A DNA stretch of 40,250 bases from assembly GCA_015067175.1 (NCBI GenBank), contig SVMX01000013.1, positions 1-40,250 on the forward strand, read 5' to 3'. Origin of the DNA: Oscillospiraceae bacterium. Its GTDB lineage: Bacteria; Bacillota; Clostridia; Oscillospirales; Ruminococcaceae. Of the stretch, positions 25,087 to 34,102 are shown piece by piece. A program made the translations under genes and the position numbers. Positions within the stretch are counted from its first letter, which is position 1, and each line of letters opens with the position of its first letter. The notes under the pieces are model-generated. The model worked only from the letters and a program-made list of their open reading frames with translations, was not told the origin of the DNA and did not search any database.

Positions 25087-26831
25087 TCTTCCTCAGCCCC
25101 TTTCATCTGTGATTCATACACCTCGCGGTAGATGGCGCTCTTCTGAAGCAGCTCGTCATGAGTTCCAACCGCTTCGATAGCGCCGTTATTCAGCACGATT
25201 ATCCTATCCGCGTCCTGAACGCTGGATACGCGCTGTGCGATTATTATTTTTGTGGTATCGGGTATCTCCTCTCGGAAAGCCTTTCTTATCATCGCGTCGG
25301 TCTTGGTATCGACAGCGCTCGTCGAGTCATCGAGAATAAGTACCTTAGGCTTTTTCAGCAGCGCTCTCGCAATACACAATCTCTGCTTCTGACCGCCCGA
25401 AACATTCGCGCCGCCCTGCTCGATAAAGGTGTCGTATTTATCGGGGAAGCCCTGAATGAACTCGTCCGCACAAGCAAGCTCGCACGCGTGCTTTATCTGC
25501 TCGTCAGTGGCGTTTTCGTCGCCCCAGCGCAGGTTTTCTTTGATAGTGCCCGAAAACAGAACGTTCTTCTGAAGCACCATCGCAACGTTGTTTCTGAGCG
25601 CCGCAAGGTCGTAATCACGGACATTCTCGCCGCCGACATACACCTCGCCCTCGGTAGTATCGTAAAGGCGCGGTATCATCTGAACAAATGTGGATTTAGA
25701 CGAGCCTGTGCCGCCGAGAATGCCTATAGTTTCACCCGAGTTTATCCTGATATTGATATTATCCAGTGCATTCTTTTCAGCACTTGCAAAATACTTGAAG
25801 CTTACGTTTCTGAACTCAACCGAGCCGTCCTTTACCTCTGTAATACCCTTTTCGCCGTCTGTGATATCCGTCTTTTCATCAAGTATCTCAACGATACGGT
25901 TTGCACTTGCCTTGGACATGGTGAGCATAACGAATATCATGGATATCATCATAAGGCTCATGAGTATCTGCATGGTGTAGGTGAAAAGGCTCATCAACTC
26001 GCCCGTAGACAGTCCGAGCGCCTCATTGTTGCCGCTTGCAACTATAGCCTGTGCGCCAAGCCATGAGATAAGCACCATGCTCACATATATAGCTATCTGC
26101 ATGAGCGGCGCATTGAAAGCAACCGTCTTTTCCGCCTTTGTGAAATCAGTGTAGATGCTGTCGGATATCTTGCCGAATTTGCTTATCTCGTGCTTCTCCT
26201 GAACAAAGGACTTTACAACTCTGATACCGCGCAGGTCTTCCTCTACGACCGCATTCAGCTTGTCATAGGTCTTGAACACTCTCTGAAAGCGCGGAAACGC
26301 GAGCTTGACAATTATGAAAAGTCCCACAGCAAGCAGCGGTATCGTGTACAGAAATACCGTTGAAAGCTCAGCGGAAATATTATACGATGAAATAAACGCA
26401 AACAGCAGCATGAACGGCGCTCTCACCGTAATTCTCGTTATCATCTGAAACGCCATCTGAACATAGGAAACATCAGTTGTAAGGCGCGTTACTATACTTG
26501 CTGTAGAAAACTTGTCGATATTGAAAAACGAGAAGCTCTGCACATTGTGAAACATATCGTGTCTAAGGTTTGCGGCAAAGCCCGCACTGCCGTAAGATGC
26601 GGTAAATCCCGCCGCAACGCCGAAAGCAAGCGCAAGACAGGTGAGTCCCAGTAGCTTTATACCCGCAACGACCACGACCTGCATATCTCCCGCATATATA
26701 CCCTTGTCAATAAGCTCCGCCATCACCAGCGGAATAATTATCTCAGCCACGGTTTCCAGTATAACCAGAACGGGCGTAAGCAGTGCGTAAAGCTTATACT
26801 GCCTTACACAGCCTGCAAGCTTTTTTATCAT
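25083..26831 (-). CDS. ABC exporter subunit with degenerate ATPase site
   Basis: The 582-aa protein has about six membrane segments and a nucleotide-binding domain with GGTGSSKST as Walker A and the intact signature VSGGQKQ. In Walker B the catalytic glutamate is replaced by aspartate (LILDDSTSAVD), and the switch histidine is glutamine (IIAQRVSS). These are the changes seen in the degenerate partner of heterodimeric exporters such as TM287/288. It overlaps both the marR-like gene and its ABC partner by ATGA, so all three are translationally coupled. Confidence 0.95.
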   Translation of the reverse strand: MIKKLAGCVRQYKLYALLTPVLVILETVAEIIIPLVMAELIDKGIYAGDMQVVVVAGIKLLGLTCLALAFGVAAGFTASYGSAGFAANLRHDMFHNVQSFSFFNIDKFSTASIVTRLTTDVSYVQMAFQMITRITVRAPFMLLFAFISSYNISAELSTVFLYTIPLLAVGLFIIVKLAFPRFQRVFKTYDKLNAVVEEDLRGIRVVKSFVQEKHEISKFGKISDSIYTDFTKAEKTVAFNAPLMQIAIYVSMVLISWLGAQAIVASGNNEALGLSTGELMSLFTYTMQILMSLMMISMIFVMLTMSKASANRIVEILDEKTDITDGEKGITEVKDGSVEFRNVSFKYFASAEKNALDNINIRINSGETIGILGGTGSSKSTFVQMIPRLYDTTEGEVYVGGENVRDYDLAALRNNVAMVLQKNVLFSGTIKENLRWGDENATDEQIKHACELACADEFIQGFPDKYDTFIEQGGANVSGGQKQRLCIARALLKKPKVLILDDSTSAVDTKTDAMIRKAFREEIPDTTKIIIAQRVSSVQDADRIIVLNNGAIEAVGTHDELLQKSAIYREVYESQMKGAEEE

Positions 26832-27301
26832 ATCTCTTCTCCTTTGTCTGTATTATGTATAACTTCGGCTTTTTCGCCGAGATTTTCCCTCATTCGCTGC
26901 ATATAATCAGCAAGCTGAAGCAGCTCCTCGTCTGTAAATCCCTTAGTTAGCTGCGCCTCCATTCTCGCACCGTTTTCCGCCATCTTCAGCGCCGCTTCCT
27001 TGCCTTTTTCGGTAAGCTCAAGCTTTTTCAGCCTTGCGTCATGCGGCACGCTAACTCTTTGTATTATCCCCTTTTTCTCAAGCAGCATTATCACCTTTGA
27101 GATGGTTGAGCGCGTTACGCCGAACTCCTCCTCAAGGTCTCGCTGATAAACATCGCCATGCGCACGCGAAAGATACCCTATTATCCATGCATTGCTGCAG
27201 GTCAGCTTATCCTCTGCAAGCGGTGATTCGCTGTTTTCCAGATATCGCCGCACCGCATTATTGAGCGAGCGCAGCTCTATCCCTATAAATCGTCCGTCCA
27301 T
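26828..27301 (-). CDS. MarR-family transcriptional regulator
   Basis: The 157-aa protein is helical and carries a winged helix-turn-helix at about residues 50-95, with YQRDLEEEFGVTRSTISK as the recognition part and DARLKKLELTEKGKEAA as the wing. MarR proteins repress transport genes and release DNA when they bind small ligands. It is the first gene before the two ABC exporter genes and overlaps the next by four bases. It probably represses its own promoter at 27344-27372. The start follows GGAGGGAGAT. Confidence 0.94.
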   Translation of the reverse strand: MDGRFIGIELRSLNNAVRRYLENSESPLAEDKLTCSNAWIIGYLSRAHGDVYQRDLEEEFGVTRSTISKVIMLLEKKGIIQRVSVPHDARLKKLELTEKGKEAALKMAENGARMEAQLTKGFTDEELLQLADYMQRMRENLGEKAEVIHNTDKGEEI

Positions 27302-27343
27302 ATCTCCCTCCGTTACAGCTTATATTTTTGTAGCATATTCAAC

Positions 27344-27372
27344 ATTATAAGGCATTTTCGCCAAACAGTCAA
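27344..27372 (-). promoter_or_regulatory. Promoter of the MarR-ABC operon
   Basis: The minus strand has TTGACT (27367-27372), 17 bases and TATAAT (27344-27349). The spacer contains GGCGAAAATGCC, part of an inverted repeat with 27398-27405, so a MarR operator may overlap the promoter. Confidence 0.85.
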
Positions 27373-27450
27373 TAGGCAGTTTGTGAAAAAACGCTGAAAA
27401 ATGCCATACATATTTTGGTATATTCCCCTATTGCATTTTTAGTTTGGATA

Positions 27451-27479
27451 TTGTATTTAAACGCAAAATATGCTATACT
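27451..27479 (+). promoter_or_regulatory. Promoter of yifB
   Basis: TTGTAT (27451-27456), a 17-base spacer and TATACT (27474-27479) precede the yifB start by about 32 bases. It diverges from the MarR promoter about 80 bases away. Confidence 0.75.
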
Positions 27480-27511
27480 TAAAACACTAAATCAGTTGTA
27501 GGAGGTCGGCC

Positions 27512-29041
27512 ATGTTCAGTCAGATTAACAGCATAGGTCTGTTCGGACTAAACGCATTTCCCGTTACCGCAGAAGCAAGTCTGTCGGCGGGACAGCCGTT
27601 TTTTGATATCGTAGGAATGCCCGATGTCGCAGTACAGGAAAGCAAATCCCGCATACGCTCGGCTCTTTCTCAGATGGAGCTTAATCATCTGCTGAACGGC
27701 AAGGTCACTGTAAATCTCGCACCCGCAAGCGTGAAAAAGGTTGGCTCTATGTTCGACCTGCCGATAATCGTGGCGCTCATGAAGCTCGGCGGAATCATTG
27801 ACAAAGACCTTTCCGACGCGGTATTCATCGGAGAGCTTTCGCTAAGCGGCGGACTTTCTCCCGTAAACGGCGCGCTCAGCATGGTGATCACCGCCGCGCA
27901 AAACGGCGCAAAGCGTATATTTCTGCCAAAGCAGAACGCAAAAGAAGCTTCCGTTGCGGAGGGCATAAAGGTCTACGGCGTGGAACATCTGTCGCAGCTT
28001 ATAGACTTTCTGAACAAAGGCACAGGGCTTTCCCCCGAAGAAAAGTACATACCCTCGGAAAAAGCGCTCATGCACACTGCGGATTTTGCGGAGGTAATGG
28101 GTCAGCAAAGCGCAAAATCTGCGATAGAAGTCGCGGCGGCAGGCTCGCACAATATCCTTATGCTGGGGCCTCCCGGCTCAGGAAAATCCATGCTTGCAAA
28201 GCGTATCCCGTCGATACTTCCTAAAATAACCTTTGCCGAAAGCATAGAAACCACGCAGATACACTCCATCGCAGGAATGATAGATCCGGCAGAACCTCTT
28301 GTGACGCAGCGCCCGTTCCGCTCAGTGAGCCACACTGCCTCCGCAGTAGGACTTATCGGCGGCGGTACTATCCCACACCCGGGCGAGATATCGCTCGCGC
28401 ACAACGGCGTGTTGTTTCTGGACGAGCTGCCCGAGTTCGACCGCAAGGTCCTCGAAACGCTGCGTCAGCCGCTCGAAAACGGCGAGATAAATATATCAAG
28501 AGCAAGCGGCTCCGCCTGCTATCCGTGTGACGTAATGCTTGTTGCGGCAATGAATCCATGCCCCTGCGGAAACTTCGGAAATCCCGCAAAAAAGTGCCGC
28601 TGCACAGACGCACAGGTGACAAATTACCTCAACAAGATATCCCAGCCCGTGCTCGACAGAATAGATATTCAGATAGAGGTAAAGCCCGTGGAATACGGCG
28701 ATCTCAGTCACAGAACGCCGCAGGAAAGCTCCGCAGATATCGCTGAGCGCATACAAAAAGCCCGCGACATACAAGCAAAGCGCTTTGCAGGCACAAGCAT
28801 AAAAAGCAACAGCGGCATCACCTCGGATATAATAGCAGATGTGTGCAGACTTACAAGCGACGCCGAGGACACCATGCGCCGCGCATTCGATAAGCTTGGA
28901 ATGTCCGCAAGAGCTTACGACAGAATATTAAAAGTATCACGCACCTGCGCCGACCTTTCGGGCAGCGAGGACATTCAAAAAGAGCATATAGCACAGGCTA
29001 TAAGCTACCGCAGCCTAGACAGAAAATACTGGAACAGATAA
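27512..29041 (+). CDS. yifB: YifB/ComM-family Mg-chelatase-like AAA+ ATPase
   Basis: The family is related to ComM, a hexameric helicase that promotes branch migration during natural transformation; its role in clostridia is not settled. The 509-aa protein has the N-terminal Lon-protease-like ChlI domain (about 20-145), Walker A GPPGSGKSM, Walker B GVLFLDELPEF, a zinc-like CPCGNFG and CRC segment, and a C-terminal Mg-chelatase lid domain. Length is standard. The start follows TAGGAGG. It is the first plus-strand gene after the divergence point. Confidence 0.95.
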   Translation: MFSQINSIGLFGLNAFPVTAEASLSAGQPFFDIVGMPDVAVQESKSRIRSALSQMELNHLLNGKVTVNLAPASVKKVGSMFDLPIIVALMKLGGIIDKDLSDAVFIGELSLSGGLSPVNGALSMVITAAQNGAKRIFLPKQNAKEASVAEGIKVYGVEHLSQLIDFLNKGTGLSPEEKYIPSEKALMHTADFAEVMGQQSAKSAIEVAAAGSHNILMLGPPGSGKSMLAKRIPSILPKITFAESIETTQIHSIAGMIDPAEPLVTQRPFRSVSHTASAVGLIGGGTIPHPGEISLAHNGVLFLDELPEFDRKVLETLRQPLENGEINISRASGSACYPCDVMLVAAMNPCPCGNFGNPAKKCRCTDAQVTNYLNKISQPVLDRIDIQIEVKPVEYGDLSHRTPQESSADIAERIQKARDIQAKRFAGTSIKSNSGITSDIIADVCRLTSDAEDTMRRAFDKLGMSARAYDRILKVSRTCADLSGSEDIQKEHIAQAISYRSLDRKYWNR

Positions 29042-29066
29042 CACAGCTGAAAGCCTAGCTCTTTGC

Positions 29067-29096
29067 TTGACAAAGTGAACATATAGGCTGTATAAT
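29067..29096 (+). promoter_or_regulatory. Promoter of the zinc-ribbon/TPM genes
   Basis: Consensus TTGACA (29067-29072) and TATAAT (29091-29096) are separated by 18 bases and lie about 58 bases before the start codon. It is among the strongest promoters in the window. Confidence 0.88.
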
Positions 29097-29154
29097 AATA
29101 ACGTACGAAAACTAATGGAGCACCGCTCCCGAATCATTAAAATGGAGTAATTAT

Positions 29155-30246
29155 ATGCAAATGCAATCTGTAACATATCAGTGCCCGAATTGCGGCGCAG
29201 CACTTGAATACAGCAACGAGCACGGAAAGCACCGCTGCTTGTTCTGCGACAGTATGTTCGACGAGGAGCAAATTAAGCAGCATTTCGCCGAAAACGAGCA
29301 GATGAAGCTTGATAAAGCTGACAGCGAGCTCACAGAGGAGCAGCGCGAGATCGAGAAGTTCACAGGGGCTTCTGCGCTCTACTCCTGCCCAAACTGCGGC
29401 GCAGGAGTCATCTGCAGCGAACTTGAAGCTTCCGTGCGCTGCCATTTCTGCCACACCCCCGTTATCCTTACGGGACGTCTTTCGGGCGAGTACAAGCCCG
29501 ACCTTATCATACCCTTTGTAACAACAAAAGACCTTGCCAAAAAGTCGTTTTACGAGTACATAAAGGGCAAGTTCCTGCTTCCCAACGGATTTAAGAAAAA
29601 CGCCGAGATAGTTGATATCTCCGCGCTGTATGTACCGTATTGGCTGAAAAGCGGCATCGTGAACGCGAGAGTCGAAGCAAGCTGCAAAAAGGTGCGCACT
29701 TGGCGCGTAGGCGACACACGCTACACAAACACCAAATACTACACCTCGATACGCGCAGGCGAAATGACTTTCATACGCGTGCCGTGCGACGGCTCTAAGC
29801 GCATCGACGATGCACTGATGGAAAGCATCGAGCCATATAATTACAACGGCATAAAACCCTTTTCCATGTCCTATCTTTCGGGCTGTGCCGCAGAAAAATA
29901 CGATGTTTCACTGAATGATGCCGAAAAACGCATCGACAGCAGAATAAACGAAGCCGCCGTTGACACTCTGAAAGCCGATATGGCAAGTCAGTCCTACACC
30001 TCGGTAACAGTGACGAACTCCAATATGCACTACAAAAACAGCACTGCTGTGTATGCTCTTCTCCCCGTATGGTTTTTAAACTACCGCTTCAAGGGCAAGG
30101 ACTACCCGTTTGTTATGAACGGCCAGACAGGCACACGCTTCGGTATCCTGCCTGTGAGCAAGATAAAAAGCTTTTTGTTCGGCTTGGGAATTTTTGCGGC
30201 AGTTGCAGGACTGTGCTTCGGCGCAGGCGCACTGTTTTTATCATAA
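29155..30246 (+). CDS. Membrane protein with two TFIIB-like zinc ribbons
   Basis: The 363-aa protein has two N-terminal zinc ribbons, with Cys10/13/28/31 and Cys78/81/96/99, separated by a charged helix. A soluble domain of about 220 residues follows, with a repeated LYVPYW or LLPVWF pattern, then one C-terminal hydrophobic segment (about 340-361). Proteins of this kind are annotated in gut clostridia as TFIIB-type zinc-ribbon proteins, and their function is not known. A second ATG two codons later could be the start. It ends 12 bases before the TPM gene, so the two form an operon and may act in the same membrane process. Confidence 0.8.
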   Translation: MQMQSVTYQCPNCGAALEYSNEHGKHRCLFCDSMFDEEQIKQHFAENEQMKLDKADSELTEEQREIEKFTGASALYSCPNCGAGVICSELEASVRCHFCHTPVILTGRLSGEYKPDLIIPFVTTKDLAKKSFYEYIKGKFLLPNGFKKNAEIVDISALYVPYWLKSGIVNARVEASCKKVRTWRVGDTRYTNTKYYTSIRAGEMTFIRVPCDGSKRIDDALMESIEPYNYNGIKPFSMSYLSGCAAEKYDVSLNDAEKRIDSRINEAAVDTLKADMASQSYTSVTVTNSNMHYKNSTAVYALLPVWFLNYRFKGKDYPFVMNGQTGTRFGILPVSKIKSFLFGLGIFAAVAGLCFGAGALFLS

Positions 30247-30258
30247 GGAGGGCATGAG

Positions 30259-31497
30259 ATGAAAAGAACACTATCTCTCCTCCTGTCCTTAACAGTAATG
30301 CTGATGATGTGCGCAGGGCTTAGTATCAGCGCCTTTGCAAACGGATATATCGGCAGTCTGCTCGACTACGCCGACTGCTTTACCGATGAGGAGGAAGCGC
30401 GGCTTCGCCCCATGTTGAATGAGGCTGCAAGAAAAGCAGGCATCAACATCGGCGTGGTAACAGATGACGAGCTTGGAAGCAGCTCCCCAAGCAGCTATAC
30501 CGGCGGAATGCTCAACGCCACATTCGGTGCAGACAGCGATTCGCTTATGCTGTACATAAACCTCGACTTCGAGGACGGCTATGATTATATCGACATGACA
30601 GGTAAAGCTGACAGCAAATACCGCAACAAGCGCGATGATATCTTTGACGCTTTCTACAGCGGAAAGGACACAGGCGGCTTTGCCGAGGGAGTTATGTCAT
30701 TCTGCGGATACTTCGGCGCTGACTACACACCTATTGAAGATGGCTCATCAGATGCAGCCAAAACATTTAAAGCTGTTTTGGCGGACTTTGACGACGTGCT
30801 TAGCTCGAGCGAGGAAGCAGAGCTTCTGGAGTATATGCAACTGACCGCCAACGAAATAGAATGTAATGTAGGCGCGGTTATCACCGATGACCGCGAGGGA
30901 AAGACCCCGAAGCAATATACAGACGATTTTGCAGATACCTGCTTTGGTTTCGGTAGCAGCAACGTAATTTTGCTTTTTGATAATGACAAAAGCGATTCAA
31001 GCCACCAAGACTGGATATCCGCTATGGGTCTTGGCACCGAGATGTACGGCCATCAGATCGACCCGATATTCGACTACGTATACAAAGGTTTTGATGCCGA
31101 CGGCGGAGATAACTATTATAGGGGTATTCAGAATTTCTGCTCCTACCTTCGCAACAACAAAGACGGCGACTACAGCTACTACGGCGACGATGAATATTAT
31201 TACGGCGACAGTGAAAGTCAGATAGTATCCATCGGTGTGCCGCTGATAATCGGACTTATCGTATCGCTGATAACGACTTTCTCTACCGTAAAGGGCTACA
31301 GCAAAAAGGCTCCTGTCAGCGCACGCAGATATATGGACACCTCGCGCACTAAATTCACAGAGCGCAAGGATATCTACTTACGCGAAACCACAACTCATGT
31401 GCGCATAAGCAGCTCCAGCGGCGGCGGAGGTGGCCGCAGCGGTGGCGGAGGACGCGGCGGCGGAGGCAGAAGCGGCGGTGGAGGCAGAAGCCGCTGA
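30259..31497 (+). CDS. Secreted, membrane-anchored protein with two TPM domains
   Basis: The 412-aa protein has a signal peptide (about 1-26, ending in SAFA), then two TPM domains in tandem. The first (about 30-155) has DYADCFTDEEEARLR and GINIGVVTDD; the second (about 170-300) has LSSSEEAELLEYM and CNVGAVITDD. One membrane segment follows near 318-340, then a basic region and a tail of SGGGG and GRSGGGG units. TPM domains occur in TLP18.3, Psb32 and MOLO-1 type proteins and in bacterial proteins with such glycine-rich tails. Some show phosphatase activity; the role of this one is unknown. The ribosome site is AAGGAGG. Confidence 0.85.
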   Translation: MKRTLSLLLSLTVMLMMCAGLSISAFANGYIGSLLDYADCFTDEEEARLRPMLNEAARKAGINIGVVTDDELGSSSPSSYTGGMLNATFGADSDSLMLYINLDFEDGYDYIDMTGKADSKYRNKRDDIFDAFYSGKDTGGFAEGVMSFCGYFGADYTPIEDGSSDAAKTFKAVLADFDDVLSSSEEAELLEYMQLTANEIECNVGAVITDDREGKTPKQYTDDFADTCFGFGSSNVILLFDNDKSDSSHQDWISAMGLGTEMYGHQIDPIFDYVYKGFDADGGDNYYRGIQNFCSYLRNNKDGDYSYYGDDEYYYGDSESQIVSIGVPLIIGLIVSLITTFSTVKGYSKKAPVSARRYMDTSRTKFTERKDIYLRETTTHVRISSSSGGGGGRSGGGGRGGGGRSGGGGRSR

Positions 31498-31584
31498 TAA
31501 AAAGCTAAACTTTTTGTTACGAAACTGAACCTTTCGAGTATAAAAACATAGAACGAAAATTTGCTCAGAAAGGTATGTAAAGCT

Positions 31585-33606
31585 ATGAAAAACATCAAGA
31601 TCGAATCTATCGACCATATGCTTGGTATCGCGTCACAGTTCATCATCAATTCCACAACGACCAGCTTTGACGCCCAGATGGATACTCTGAACAGCGACTG
31701 CAACGACTATACCAGAAAGCTCAACACGCTGCAAAACAGCGCAGAAAACCTTGTTGACCCCAATGCCGTTGCTTCGCAGCTTTCCGAAGCGAATAAAGCC
31801 GTTGAAGCTATGCAGGAAAAATCCATGCGATATGTTATGCTGCAGCTGTCAGACTGGCTTTCTACCCCCAATGGCCTTGACGGAGTTCATTTTGAGCTGC
31901 CCAACGAGATAAAATCTCAGATGAAAACGCTCGTGTCAAATGCTTTGAGCGATATGGAATCGGCAACAAAGTCAGCCAAGGAAAAGGTCGATGCACTCTC
32001 ACCTGTTATAGATGATGTTTTTGCGCGCTCTTACAACAAAGCGCCTGTAACCCTCAACTTCAACACCTCGGCAGGTATAACGGAAAAGAACTTCGGTCAG
32101 TGCTTGGACGATCCTACACCCGAGCAAAAGGAATGGGCTGTGGCAGCTGTGAACGATATGTTCCGCAGCTTTTACGGCGAAGAACGCTTCAATCATCTGC
32201 TCAGAGAGGGCGTTGATCTGACCGAGGGAATAAAGCTTGGCAACACCTCTGCAAAGGCTGCATACAACACGCAGGATTATTCCGAATTCTGCTGCAAATT
32301 TGTAAAGGATATGCTCGGCAAAGAGCACTCTTTTCAGATAAACCCCATGGTAAAGGGAAGCAACGGAGAGTATCAGTCCGCTGAGCTCTCCTGCGCTATA
32401 GAGCCAAAGGAAAAGCATATCCCTTGGTGGAAAAAGCTGTTCAATCTGCTCTTTGGCAAAAAGAAAGAAGCAAACCAAAAGGTCGGCTTCGACGCTCTTG
32501 TCAGCGAAGAACAGGCTTCCGATATCTTCGATATTGACACCGAAATCAAGGATTACACCGACAAGGTAAGACCTTTTCTTGACAGAGACAACGAACACAA
32601 TGAATTCATAAAAAAGATAGATATGTATGCGCTGGGGCCTCACACGAATAACGAGCCTAACGAGTTCTTCAAAAAGAATTCCGGCATTGTCAGCTCTATG
32701 GACAGAATGCCCTCGCGTGTTTCGCTCATCATGGGCAATATGCTGAATGATGGCTTTACCTATGAAGATCTTTTTGAGCCGAACGAAAATACCATCAATC
32801 ACTTCAAAGAAGTCGGAAAGCGTTTTTTAGACACGATGGTCGCAACGAACGAAAAGGTTCTTGCCGCTTCTCTCGATGCAGATTTTGAAAGCAAATCCGC
32901 TGAGGAGCAGAAAGCTTACCTCAAATCCGAAGAATTTCAGGCAGCTTATGCAAAAAACAAACAGGCTCAGATCGAAAGCTCCGCAGGCTTTTTCCAGAAC
33001 GCTGCAAATGGTCTTGTAAAGCTTGAAGGATCGGCTAAAGATATACATTTCGACGTAACCAAGATCGAAGGAATATCCACCAAGGATTTCTTCAAGGTGG
33101 TTGACGCAGGCGTGATGCGCCTTGATCTCAAACAGGACACAAACGCGATAACGCTCCCTGCTTTCACCGAAATCAAAAGCATCGCAGGCAACTCTGAAGC
33201 ACTGGACAAATACACCAGTATAATCAATCTCAAAGAAAGCATGGTAAGCGGTCTTGTCACAAACGCTTTGGTATCCTCCCAGGATAAATTCGCGTCAGGA
33301 ATAGTCAATATCCTCAACAATAAGATATTACTGGCGCACCCTGAAATAAGCGAAGGCAAATCAAAAGATCTTGTAGACGCTGAAATGATGATTGCGGGAG
33401 AAATGATGACTGACAGTATATGTCACAATCCTGCTAAGCTGAAATACGCCACCGACCTTGCCACAGGCGCAGTCTCCCTGCCCGACAACCTTATCAAGAT
33501 GAACGGCGGTATGTTTGAATATAATTTTGACGAATGCTTCGAACAGCACAAGCAGCTTAACAGTGCAAAAACTAAAAAGCCAACCGAAAGAGCAATAGGC
33601 AAATAA
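31585..33606 (+). CDS. Unrecognised 673-aa cytoplasmic protein
   Basis: I do not recognise this protein. It has no signal peptide and no membrane segment. The N-terminal 140 residues are helical and polar, with probable coiled coil. A short strongly basic amphipathic stretch, WWKKLFNLLFGKKKE, lies at residues 280-294 between two larger regions, and a helical C-terminal half follows. It contains only scattered cysteines and no obvious catalytic motif. The frame is open upstream, but the ATG at 31585 after AAAGG fits best. It lies 87 bases after the TPM gene and may share its transcript, as no terminator is visible between them. A structural or scaffolding role is possible but is a guess. Confidence 0.75.
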   Translation: MKNIKIESIDHMLGIASQFIINSTTTSFDAQMDTLNSDCNDYTRKLNTLQNSAENLVDPNAVASQLSEANKAVEAMQEKSMRYVMLQLSDWLSTPNGLDGVHFELPNEIKSQMKTLVSNALSDMESATKSAKEKVDALSPVIDDVFARSYNKAPVTLNFNTSAGITEKNFGQCLDDPTPEQKEWAVAAVNDMFRSFYGEERFNHLLREGVDLTEGIKLGNTSAKAAYNTQDYSEFCCKFVKDMLGKEHSFQINPMVKGSNGEYQSAELSCAIEPKEKHIPWWKKLFNLLFGKKKEANQKVGFDALVSEEQASDIFDIDTEIKDYTDKVRPFLDRDNEHNEFIKKIDMYALGPHTNNEPNEFFKKNSGIVSSMDRMPSRVSLIMGNMLNDGFTYEDLFEPNENTINHFKEVGKRFLDTMVATNEKVLAASLDADFESKSAEEQKAYLKSEEFQAAYAKNKQAQIESSAGFFQNAANGLVKLEGSAKDIHFDVTKIEGISTKDFFKVVDAGVMRLDLKQDTNAITLPAFTEIKSIAGNSEALDKYTSIINLKESMVSGLVTNALVSSQDKFASGIVNILNNKILLAHPEISEGKSKDLVDAEMMIAGEMMTDSICHNPAKLKYATDLATGAVSLPDNLIKMNGGMFEYNFDECFEQHKQLNSAKTKKPTERAIGK

Positions 33607-33667
33607 AACATATTTTTGCTCAAAAAATTTTCCATGGCACCGATAATATTCATGATCGGGAGGTAAT

Positions 33668-34102
33668 ATGAAGATAGTTATCCAGCGTGTAGAGCACGCA
33701 AGCGTCACCGTTGACGATGAAGTCTGCGGCAGCATAGGAAAGGGCTTTCTGGTGCTGCTCGGTGTCGGCAAGGACGACACCGAAAAAGACTGCGAGCGCC
33801 TTGCCGCAAAAATGATAGGTCTGCGCATTTTCGCAGACGAAAACGGCAAAACAAACCTTTCGCTGAAAGATGTGGGCGGCTCGCTTCTTATAATATCGCA
33901 GTTCACACTGTACGCAGACTGTCGCAAGGGCAACCGCCCGAATTTCCTGATGGCGGGCGCTCCCGATGAGGCAAACCGCCTGTATGAATATTTCACCGAG
34001 CTTTGCAAAAAAGATATCCCCGTCGTTCAGACGGGGATATTCGGCGCAGATATGAAAGTGGAATTATTGAACGACGGTCCGTTCACTATCATTCTGGAGT
34101 AA
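33668..34102 (+). CDS. dtd: D-aminoacyl-tRNA deacylase
   Basis: Dtd removes D-amino acids, and glycine from tRNA-Ala, wrongly attached to tRNA. The 144-aa protein has the full fold, with [12 protein letters not shown] at the start, the active-site motif SQFTLYAD, the GNRPNF segment that stands for the second motif, and [10 protein letters not shown] at the end. The ribosome site is GGGAGG. Its last 14 bases overlap the convergent metallo-hydrolase gene, and its coding sequence contains that gene's terminator (34007-34040). Confidence 0.95.
   Translation: MKIVIQRVEHASVTVDDEVCGSIGKGFLVLLGVGKDDTEKDCERLAAKMIGLRIFADENGKTNLSLKDVGGSLLIISQFTLYADCRKGNRPNFLMAGAPDEANRLYEYFTELCKKDIPVVQTGIFGADMKVELLNDGPFTIILE
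34007..34040 (-). terminator. Terminator of the metallo-hydrolase, inside dtd
   Basis: ATATCCCCGTC (34014-34024) and GACGGGGATAT (34030-34040) form a perfect 11-bp stem with a 5-base loop. On the minus strand it is followed by C and six T residues (34012-34007). It lies about 50 bases past the stop of the minus-strand gene, wholly within dtd coding sequence. Confidence 0.88.
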
